A stretch of 64,000 nucleotides of DNA, from NCBI GenBank assembly GCA_035048485.1, contig CM068588.1:1240001-1304000 (forward strand), given 5' to 3'. The notes beneath the pieces were generated by a model. The model was not told the origin of the DNA, searched no databases, and was given only the letters and a program-made list of their open reading frames with translations. This DNA is from Pteria penguin. Lineage: Eukaryota > Mollusca > Bivalvia > Pterioida > Pteriidae. Position numbers and translations under genes: made by a program. Within the stretch, counting starts at the first letter, position 1. Each line of letters begins with the position of its first letter. Shown here one piece after another: positions 24,487-36,200 of the stretch.

Positions 24487-24562
24487 TAGTGGCGCAGTAC
24501 CGGAATCGAACCCAGATTGCCTGCATCGCAAACTAAGTGCTCAACCACTTCACTAAGTCTCT
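24487..24562 (-). mobile_element. tRNA-like SINE head fragment
   Basis: On the minus strand: TTAGTGAAGTGGTTGAGCAC (box A-like), then GGGTTCGATTCCGG (box B-like). It lacks a full tRNA acceptor pairing, so I read it as a SINE head, not a tRNA gene. A partial second copy of the first part lies alongside. Confidence 0.5.
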
Positions 24563-24674
24563 CAACTACTTCACAAAGTCTGACCCCTTTATGTATTGAC
24601 AAAAACGCTCCACTTCTCTTAGATGATATTTTTTATATATTAAAAGTAATGAAGTACAACTCAAAATTCAAATG

Positions 24675-24680
24675 TTTATT
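24675..24680 (-). terminator. Candidate poly(A) signal for the IFRD gene
   Basis: This is the first minus-strand AATAAA I found below the IFRD stop codon (27290), implying a 3' UTR of about 2.6 kb. The interval 24655-27289 is AT-rich and, apart from the MITE at 25693-25866, free of the dispersed repeats that fill neighbouring non-coding sequence. That fits a transcribed 3' UTR. This is inference only. Confidence 0.35.
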
Positions 24681-25692
24681 ACTTCACAAATGATATCAAA
24701 ATGTAGGATATAGAGAGATTTGGTTTAGATATCACAGAATACATGATCCCTATAGATCACTTGACTTGTATCTATGGTAACACATACGTCATGTTTTATG
24801 TCTCCATGGAAACTTGACATAGTGTAGGTAGTGACATGTTGTATCTTTAATATTGATATTGCATTCATGCGACCTTACCTTTAAACACTTCTGTCTGTTG
24901 TATACAATGACAAAATAAATCTAAATTCTGAAAATTCTGAGATACGATTTGCTACTTTAAGCAATATGAGCACACTACTGGCAATATTATACAAGATGCA
25001 AAAGAAGTTTTCAAAACATTAAATTATGCTTAGACTTACTGAAACTCTATTACAAAAAATAAAAACAAAAAACTAAATGATATCCGACTTGTTTGTGAGG
25101 ACTTTGAGCACATAATTTTCTTACAGATGAGCAAAATGCTCCAATTGACAAAATAATGCAATCGCAATTGTTAATACCGTAAATATTATGAATGTGTAAT
25201 TTTAACAGGGTTCGACATCAGAGAAATTTCAATTCATCTAATGAACAATTATAAATGAAATCTGGATTATGCTGAAGTAATATATACTGGAATTTCAGGT
25301 TGCCCAAAAAATATATTTAATTTCAGACCCTACTTTAATACAATAAATTATTACCTTAGAATTTGAATCTGAAATATCATGAATTAATACCTTTTCCTTC
25401 TACTGAAGTCATGGACAAAATCAATAAATACATGTACACATTGTGCCATTATGAAATAAATAAATCTGAGTGACAAGGAAATCAAGCAATGTAACTCTAC
25501 ACCAGCAGACCATGTTAAAACCGTTTTATTCTCACCTTGTATGTTGTAATACAACTTTATGAAATATTACACAGAATATGATAACAGCACGACCACATTT
25601 TTTATGGTTCTGAGTGTTTACATGCACACTACAACACATTCAGTGAAGGTTACTCTTGTATTCAAATTCTTATACACTGGATTGACCAATCA

Positions 25693-25866
25693 ATACAGAG
25701 TATAGCAACTACTTGCTGTCATGGTTTGTATTTAGTCACCTGCCAAATCCACTGTTCTTGACGTGGGAACTTTTATGTGGGCAACTAAAGTAATAATGAT
25801 ACGACGTCATAACAATCACAAAGGGTGCGTGTATGTTGACGTTGTTGTAGTTGCGATACTCCGTAT
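25693..25866 (-). mobile_element. Harbinger-like MITE, copy B (174 bp, 3 bp TSD)
   Basis: Ends ATACAGAGTATAGCAACTAC and GTTGCGATACTCCGTAT, flanked by TCA on both sides. It is the reverse-complement relative of 36464-36640. It lies inside the presumed IFRD 3' UTR. Confidence 0.75.
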
Positions 25867-27289
25867 TCACAGAAATGAGGAATAATAAATAAGTATACAG
25901 ACATATTCAATGCTGACACATATTCAGCACCCATACTGCAATCCTGACTTTATGCAAGACTGATATAATTATTGACTACAATTATGTATAGTATGTGTTA
26001 TTTTTTCTTCATATCAGGTCTGTTATAAGGACCTTTCCTAATGGACATTTCATTGATTTTTCCAAAAATTTATCTCAATTTTTTCCAAAAATTGGTCTTT
26101 CAGCATTATGCAAATGGGACAAAAAATTCCCAAATAAAAACGTACAGGCACCTTTGAAAATTAAATGAAAAAAAGGCACTGTATACTAGTACCAAAGATT
26201 CTAGTTATACCCTTGTCACCTTTCGGCAAATAAAAATAAAATGAAAAACTTCCTGAATGTTAAATACCCTTATACATTGTTTCAAATCCTAATTGGTAAC
26301 TACTCAACTATAAAATGCCGATATCAAAAATACTAGAAATTTATCTTGGAAAGAGTGGTTGCTAACGGTCGATGCAAAAACTTGTAAGCAAACGAGACAA
26401 AAATGGCATTTCAATGCCCCATCCAACAACATAAAATCAAGAGGGCAGTGTTTGAAGGGGAATCATTATTAGAAGAATGACTGTTTCTCCATAGAAATAA
26501 ATATATAATGAAAAGGGAAATCAATCACCCCTATCAAGATCATTATGATTCACCGTATCATATAATGTGTAGGCCATTTCGTTCAAGAAATCTGGACTAG
26601 TCTCACACAAAAGCCTTCACAAATTGTGACTTCAGTTTTTTGGAAGAATAAGTTTTTAATATTGGCAACCTCTAACTTTAAATAATGCAATGTACAGATA
26701 TATGTATAGAAAAAATTGGGTAGTATGAATTATTATTGTTAAACTATTGTTGTACCCAGTACTGCTAAAAAAAGTGTCATACTACCAAAAGAAAGTACAT
26801 TTATCGAGATATATAAAGAAACTGTGAACATAAGAAAAGAAACAGTAATTTTGAACGAAGCCCTATCATCTAATGACTGCATATACATGAGGACCAGTGA
26901 GGTAGTACCTGGCAGTTAAACTCCGAGTGTAATAAGGTCAATACATGATTAAAACAGAAACAACCCAGGTTAAAATCAAATCAACAATAGGGGTCACTAC
27001 CTGTAATATATATTTACATATATCTGTATGAATCAAACTCATTCACAAACTCACACCGACATCCTATCAAGAAATCTATTTTTACAGTAGCACTTTCCTA
27101 TCACAAAAGTTTGGCACTTACATCTGCCGTTACCACACGCACAGTACACATTTACTCCATTATTTATAGCACGTAATTTTTCGGATGCAGTACGATGAGA
27201 TGCAAATGTCACACTACGGTCATTTCTTTATCCAATAACCATAAAAATATAGATAGACGACCTATATGACCCAGTTGACCTTGACCTCC

Positions 27290-30200
27290 TTAATCTCCAC
27301 TTACTACAACAGATCTTTTATCTCGGTGTTTAGAGCGAGCTTTCGTCCGTGCTTTAAAAGCAGCAGCATTCCACTGTGTCTACAATGAAATTTGTTGTAC
27401 GTTATGTTGAGGTTCTAAATTCCAACTGGATTATTTGTGCTGGAATAGGCTAGTATACAGCTATTTATTATCAATAGATCCTTTAACACTGAACAACAGA
27501 TCAAGTTAAACTACAAAATAAGGGTTTACCATGCATGAGCTTTACACATAAAAACAAAGATACCAGCAAACCCCATCAGTTTTTGTCAAACACATGCATG
27601 GATGATGGTAACCCTTTTTCTGGTACATTTTACCTAAATGCTGTATAAATACTCAAGGTTTCCAGGATGCCATATCAAAAATTGAGGAGAAACATATATC
27701 CCCTTGCAATTTTTTTATTCAGTCAACTAATGAGAATACACATTATAAAACTGATGCAATACATTACATAAACACCATTAATGCAGTTTATCATGAGGCC
27801 ACTTTTTATAATCTATGACAAACATTCAGTAAGTAGTTGAATGTCTCTTCAAAATTCAGGATTAAATAATGAATAATTGCCATAGAAGACTTTTTCGTGA
27901 ATGCTTTTACCAATTGGCAGGAATTTCAACAAAAGCTGACACCCAACAAAATTCTGTCACTTCAAATGAAAGAAATCGCTGTTTCAAATTTCCTCTGATC
28001 TCGAATTTACTATTCACATTCACGCAAATGGCACTCAAAATGATATGCCTCAAATTTCTAAATCACCTCTTTAGACAATTCTTATTGAAAACCCTGATTA
28101 GAGGGAATTGACCTTACCCTTTCTAACTTGGTGGCTTTACTGGCTTTGATATTTCCTACTGGAATGGGGGGTCCTAGATCAAATACATCTCTGATCACTG
28201 TGTTTTCCTGAAAATTGTGAACTTAGAAAGTTAGTCATGAAATGCAAAAGATCAGAAAGACTTTTAATTGATTGATTAATTGATTATTGTTGTACCTCAC
28301 TCCATGATTATTTCACGTATATGGTCACAGCATCTGCCTAATGCATGGCATAAAAATTTTTACCTTAGCATCAGACCCATCTGAAGCAGTGAGGGATTTC
28401 TACACCTACGTGACATGGGACTTCGGTTTTTAACCATCTCACCCGAAAGACAGAACACCGGTGTTCCCATGGCAGGAATCAAACTTTGAACCTTTCAGTC
28501 ACCAGTTTCATCCACTGAGTCACACCAGATACATCAGAAAGACACCCAGGGATCTGTATCTGTTCGTTATAATTTGTTTACTGTCATTTGCCTTTGTCTT
28601 CACACTCATTGTGTGGTTTAGAAGAAAATGAAGACGAACAAAAGTACGATTCCCTTCTGGCTGATACTCCTCTAGACCTATGCAAGGAATTTACATACCC
28701 TTCGAGTCTATCATGCTAACCTTTGTACCTAAAATTCTCTTAACACGAGTTTTGCAAAACAAAATAGGGATGGGAAGGAAAATAGGGATGGGAAGGAATA
28801 TTTAGGTCATGTTTCACATACAGATCAATTCTGAAATAAAACAAGCCTACCCTAATTCTGATTACTTAAAATAGTTATGCCAAAAAAAAATTTCTTCAAA
28901 CAGTCTGAAGGACGACAAAATATGAATATACTGTAACCATACATATATATATTTCAGCTTTCAGTATTACGCAAATTTCTGGCATAATTTCTGAATTGTG
29001 CTGATAAATAGAGCTTATAGATCATATATTACCTGCAGATGTTGGTAGACTCCCGACTCCAGGGCACAACAAAAGGCATCATACTGCTTCTTCCTGGTCC
29101 ATGAGTCGACATAACAAGCCTCCGATCCAAGTTTGATGCACAAGTCTGGATAATCACCCTCCTAAAATCACCAATGACAACATGATTCCTACGAGAGTAA
29201 GATAGCAGACGCAAGGGAAGAGGGAAGATGACTTACTCTGTTTACTAGAAATTAAACAATTACTCCAAAGCTTCAGAGTACAAGACTTATGTGGTAATAT
29301 GGTTTACAAGACTCAAGAGACAATAATTCATTTGAGAAGAAATAGCGTGGCCTCTGTTCATCTGTATATATCACTGTTTAAATGCCTCTGATAAGTCACA
29401 ACCAAGTCCGTCAAAACTCGCAAGGAGATGAGAAACAAATGAGACAACTACATCTTACACAAGCTGTGTTTGTGAAACAATAATGCCAACGACAGCAACA
29501 ATGTCCAAAAGTTATTTTTTGCGTAAAAGTCACTGTTAAAGTCCAAAGGTCATCAACCTTGGTGTCATTTGAAAGGGCTCTATTAATTGAATACGCATGT
29601 CAAATATGAAATCTCTATCCCTCACGGTTCAAAAGTAATGGCCAAGATTAACGTTAATGACAGACCAAAAAAAACGGTTACGGCAAAGGTTAAAGTTGAT
29701 GACAGACAAACAAACAGGAAGACAGGACAAAAACAAAAATCTATCAATCTGGGGGCATAAATATATTCATTTCCAACCAAATTTTCCAAATGAAAATGTA
29801 TATCAAAGCCCATTTCAATGATAAATTCATGCAAATACCCGATGTATTGGAAAGATTATACAACAAGTTTATAGAGGTCAGATGTAGGCAATCAGCAGAG
29901 GTCATCAGAGACTCTAGTCCAAATATGCCGTGTTCATCATTTCCTCAACAATGCTAATAACTACTATGTCATGCTCATCATCTCCTCGGTTGATTGGTTG
30001 GTGGTTTTACATGGCTTGCAATAATTTTTCAGTCATATCTTGACATGAAAGCAGAAGGTAACCCACATCTTATGGAGGCACAATCTGGGATTCAAACCTG
30101 TAGTATCGGCACGGCAAGCTAAGCACTTAACCACTACACCAAGCACACCCTAATCATCTACTCGTAATAGCTAATGATTATTTTGCTTACTTCACACCAC

Positions 30201-33200
30201 ACTGTGTACTATTGCAAACATTTAGTAGAAGTCGGTGTTTGAAGAAAGAAACCCGAATACCTACAGAAAACCAGCATCCTTGAATAGTAAAACAGACCTA
30301 TCCAAATGCCATTACTGTCAATCAAACCTGACATGACTGCAGCTAATTTTAGAACAAACCATTTGAACAACCGAAAGCATCTATGATGGTTATGTTTTAA
30401 AACAGCTTCAGCAGAGGAGTTTTAATGTCAAAACTGAAAATTTAATTACTGACCCCTCAAAACCTATCAGCAAAGTTTACTACATGACACCTCAAGAATT
30501 CAACACAAAACTTGTAAATCGTTAGGTTGTTGTTATGGGATTCAGATCAAGGCAATCAGCAAAGATTTTCAGCGACTCTAGTCCAAAAATGCCCATTTCA
30601 TCATCAACCCATATTATACAAAAATGAATGCATTACTGAAAGTCCCATTATCAGGAAATGTCGGATACCCTTATCAGGTCAAGGTCATTTGTTCTCTGTA
30701 GACATCAAGGACTCCTATTTATATAGTTTATTGAATGTCTATAAATCTAAATCTCCCTCTGTCTGTAGTCCTACGATTAACGATACTTGCCTCGACAGCT
30801 CTTAGAATATCTCTGAAACTGGACCGTTGTTGTTTTCGGTCCTTTTTGGCACGGTGTTTCTGGGAGTCTGTTGCTAGGGTTTTAAGGGTCTCACACAAAG
30901 CATACTCATCTGGCCCCTCATATTCCTGTTAAAAAAAAGTGTAATTTTATCAAACGAATAACATTCAGGACTATGATATCTAGTCTAGCTACTCTGTAAA
31001 CTCCTTCGGAACTAGAGCTGTCCTAACGGGACAAATAACACCCATGGCAACATAAGTTGAACTAGAGCTGTCCTAACGGGACAAATAGCCCCCACAGCAA
31101 CATAGGTTGAACTAGAGCTGTCCTAATGGGACAAATAACCCCCACGGCAATATAGGTTGAACTAGAGCTGTCCTAACGGGACAAATAACTCCCATGGCAA
31201 CATAGGTTGAACTAGAGCTGTCCTAACGGGACAAATAAACCCTGCGGCAACATAGGTTGAACTAGAGCTGTCCTAACGGGACAAATAACCCCCACAGCAA
31301 CATAGGTTTAACTAGAGCTGTCCTAACGGGACAAATAACCCCTGCGGCAACATAGGTTGAACTAGAGCTGTCCTAACGGGACAAATAACCCCCATGGCAA
31401 CATAGGTTGAACTATAGCTGTTCTAACGGGACAAATAACCCCTGTGGCAACATTGGTTGAACTAGAGCTGTCCTAACGGGACAAATAACCCCCACAGCAA
31501 CATAGGTTGAACTAGAGCTGTCCTAATGGGACAAATAACCCCCACGGCAATATAGGTTGAACTAGAGCTGTCCTAACGGGACAAATAACTCCCATGGCAA
31601 CATAGGTTGAACTAGAGCTGTCCTAACGGGACAAATAAACCCTGCGGCAACATAGGTTGAACTAGAGCTGTCCTAACGGGACAAATAACCCCCACAGCAA
31701 CATAGGTTTAACTAGAGCTGTCCTAACGGGACAAATAACCCCTGCGGCAACATAGGTTGAACTAGAGCTGTCCTAACGGGACAAATAACCCCCATGGCAA
31801 CATAGGTTGAACTATAGCTGTTCTAACGGGACAAATAACCCCTGTGGCAACATTGGTTGAACTAGAGCTGTCCTAACGGGACAAATAAGCCCTGTGACAA
31901 CATAGGTTGAAACACGCAATAATTCATCCCAAGTTACATCACTGGCATAGGTATAATGGATGTCCCACTTGTACATTCATCTTAGATATTAAGATATGTC
32001 ACTGATATGAGTGTAATGGATGTCCCACTTGTAATTTTGAGAAACTTATTTTGACAAACTTCTTCACCAGTGAGATGGATGAACAGGGTAATTCCTATAT
32101 TCCCGCCACACTTCGTTTTCAGCGGGGTATCAGAATTACCAAGACATGATTTTACAAACTAAGAAAAGAACTAAAATTATGTGTTGAACTAAATTTACAA
32201 TGAAATTCTGCTGCTTTCTAATATATTTTATAATATTCAACACATTTTTTAATTTAATTTTCTGTTTGAAAAAAAAAACCCTGAAATTAGGTATGAAACT
32301 GAAAAAAACCATGCCTGATGACCACAGAAGACAACTGTAGTTAACTCCAGTTTGTGACAATGTAAGATTAAATCCATCAGTAGACTTAACTCCAGACTGT
32401 AGCAATGGCAAGATTAATCAAGATTCTAACAACATGAAAATATCACGTTCTACTGAAATACGCAGAGGAAATTCTGGACTGTTACTTATTTTCCTACTTC
32501 ATGGTAAAAACTTCTGTAATTTAAAATCAGAGAGTGGCAATCAGCATAGACTATCAGCGACTCTAGTCCAATATGCCAACATCATCATCTACTTCAGAAA
32601 TTTTTCAGGAAGATGTAACTATGGGAGTAAGAAGTTCAGTTCAAAGAGCATAACAGTTGAATATCATTACTACAAGGCAGTGTACTGTAATCTTTATACT
32701 ATTGTACCATTCTTTTAATGATCAACACTGTTGTGACTTAGGCTACATTACATGTAACTTTCAAATCAATACAACCAACCTTAACTAAAAGCATACAATT
32801 TAAATTAACTATTTGACAAGTTTTGTTGAAAAAAAACCCAAAATATTTACAATACATTTCTATCTTTAATATTCTCCTCACATAACATTATACTCCTACT
32901 AACACTTCTAGTAACATTATACTTCTAGTAACACTTCTAGTAACATTATACTTCTACTAACACTTCTAGAAGCATTATACTTCTACTAACACTTCTAGTA
33001 GCATTATACTTCTACTAACACTTCTAGAAGCATTATACTTCTAGTAACACTTCTAGAAGCATTATACTTCTAGTAACATTTCTAGTAACATTTCTAGTGA
33101 CATTATACTTCTAGTAACATTATACTTCTAGTAACATTATACTTCTACTAACACTTCTAGTAGCATTATACTTCTACTAACACTTCTAGAAGCATTATAC

Positions 33201-36200
33201 TTCTACTAACACTTCTAGAAGCATTATACTTCTAGTTACATTATACTTCTATTAACACTTCTAGTAACACTAAATTACCTCATCTTCCTCTCGCACAAGT
33301 TCATACATCAGTGCCAGGGTCTCGCCAGCTGTTATTCGGAGATCTACATCTGCACTACGCAACAGGTCGGCCATCCTCGCTATATGACTGAAAATTAAAT
33401 AATGGTCACTATGCTTACAACAGGTCAGCCATCCTCCCTTTATGACCGAAAGTTAAATAATCAACGCTATGATTACAGCAGGTCGGCCATCCTCCCTATA
33501 TGATTGAAAGTTAAATAATCAACGCTATGATTACAGCAGGTCGGCCATCCTCCCTATATGATTGAAAGTTAAATAATCAACGCTATGATTACAGCAGGTC
33601 GGCCATCCTCCCTATATGATTGAAAGTTAAATAATCAACGCTATGATTACAGCAGGTCGGCCATCCTCCCTATATGATTGAAAGTTAAATAATCAACGCT
33701 ATGATTACAGCAGGTCGGCCATCCTCCCTATATGACCGAAAGTTAAATAATCAACGCTATGATTACAGCAGGTCGGCCATCCTCCCTATATGATTGAAAG
33801 TTAAATAATCAACGCTATGATTACAGCAGGTCGGCCATCCTCCCTATATGATTGAAAGTTAAATAATCAACGCTATGATTACAGCAGGTCGGCCATCCTC
33901 CCTATATGACCGAAAGTTAATAATCGTAACTATGACTGCAACTTGAACTGAATTTTTAAATTCCGAGTGAAATATTGCAAGAAACACACGTCAGCCGTGA
34001 AGATAGTTACAATACAAGTGTGATTGATCGATGGCAAACAATCAGTTTGTACAGGGACAGGAAAATCTCACCAAGCATGAAAGATTTGCTATCCAAAACA
34101 AGGCTTCTGAGAGGTGGATAATGCAAATTTTGACATGAGGGTGAATTTTTCCTGTCCACATTCACAGTGGGGATGAATTTTTTCTCACCCCACATACATT
34201 TTATAACCCTAATAATAAACCAAAATAAATACACATTAATTTCTGAAATCTCTAAGACAAAGCTCTTTATGCAATGTGACATTACTATGGAATTCAGGAT
34301 AAATACCTGGGGACAAAAGACCAAGTTATTCCTGAACAAAACAACACTTATGTCCATCAAAGATAAGGAAAAAATTTATCCTGAAGTGTACTATTATCAC
34401 ATGTGACACGAGAAGTACCGTATTTACTCGAATATAATACACACTTTTTTTCACCAATTTGACCCCTCATTTTCTCACTGCGTATTATACATATGGTTAG
34501 AAATCTGGAACTTTTTTTCCACGCTTCTAAGCTTCAGTGGTGGATTTAAAGGGGTGCGTGTGTCTGTTAAATTATCTAAAGCCGTCAATCAAACCCACGA
34601 AGCTTGAGATATACCTATTGTCTGTATACTGTCTGCTTTCCGTAGTAAATGCCCAAGGCTATAAAAGGAGCATTGTGTACGGTGTGGCATTTCAGGGATC
34701 ACTCTGGGCCGCGCCACTGCGCGATTTGCGCACATTTTACTGAAATGGCACAGTATAATTGTACAAGGAGGCCATTTGGGCACTTCTGTTACGAAAATGG
34801 TGCTTGCTTTGCCAAATTCGTGCGCCAAACCAATCTTGTCAGCTCATTGCTATTTTTATACACATAAATTTTTACTTATTTTTAAACATCATTCCAATCT
34901 AAGTTGAATTTTGCCCCCTAGACTCCCCCAACGGGGCGTTGCCCCTTGACCCCAATGGGTGCATAGCCCCCCCCCCCTATTGGCCTTCATGAGGAAATTC
35001 CAGAGTGATCCCTGCATTTAATGAACACGATAGAATACTTGCGCAGTGTTATTTAGCAATGGTTTCTGATTAACAGATTGTATGGGTGTTATACACGAAA
35101 TTGACATCTTGTTTTGCATTTTTCTACTGCATATTATACACGGAGTTAGACGTTTTTTCATGATTTTTGAGGTCATTCTTGGGGGTGCGTATTATACTCG
35201 GATGCGTATTATATTTGAGTAAATACAGTATATGTAGAGCATTATGAATCAATAAATTCTTTTGATACCTTTCCACTCTTTTCTTGACGAGAAAGGAGGG
35301 AGCGATAGACAGCAGTAAATTCCACCCAGTTAGTGCTGAGGCATGCAGTTTACATATCTCTGAAGAGTGAACTGGAATGGATTTGTCTCCCTTCCTATAA
35401 GAGGCTCGAAATATATTTTCTAGTGCATCTAATACCTTCATCACAACCTATCAAATGAAGAGAATAGTATATGTAGTGTTTGTTGTTGTTTCATTTGTTT
35501 AACATCTCACAAACATTATTTCACCAATACGGAGGTCAGCCAGTGTGGTTAAATGGATGAGTTGCTTGGCTCATAACCAAGAGGTCAAGGGTTCGACTCC
35601 CATCCTGGGCACACTGGTGTTCTGTTTTGCGGATGAGACAGTAAAAACCTAAGGTATGAATCGAAGTGAACACTTTTTCACCAGTGGACATCGCATAGCC
35701 ATAGATTCAACGTGTTGTTACTTGAAAAAAAAAGGAACTGGTATGTAATATTTCATATTTTGATTTTTTGTCATATCATAGGTTCATGAAAATACTAGGA
35801 AAATCTTTCTGGTCCAAAAACTGAATAACCTTGATTTCTTGTGGCTATATCATATATGTTTATGTCTCAACATTCCAATGCCTTCATGACAAGTTTTTAT
35901 ATTCAGAAAACATTCATACTAAAATAATAAATGTACATAGGAAATCCATACTCTATGTACTTTAATTATATATTCACTACAATGAGTTTGAGGAGAAAGA
36001 ATTTTACAATATATACTTGTGACATTACAGATATGTTAAATTATATACATGTCACGTAACAATAGATAAAACATAGACTTACTTCTACATCACTACACGA
36101 AACAAAGTTACAAATGGCTACTGCAATTGCGCACTGAAATAGAATGAAAACAATTGTTCGACTGAATTTTCATATCGTAAAATACTCTACATTTGGGTCG

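Noticed and set aside
24487..24562. Possible minus-strand tRNA gene
   Set aside because: Box A and box B are present, but there is no convincing acceptor pairing and part of the box A region is duplicated alongside.
32136..32718. Frames of about 90 codons on both strands
   Set aside because: AT-rich intron sequence beside a dispersed element, with no recognisable domain and no splice support.
33279..33925. CRISPR-like regular repeat array
   Set aside because: The units are contiguous 58 bp tandem copies without unique spacers, in a eukaryotic intron.
35537..35620. Possible tRNA gene with CAT anticodon
   Set aside because: The T arm and anticodon arm look good, but the acceptor stem does not close and the SINE body follows directly. 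It is a SINE head.
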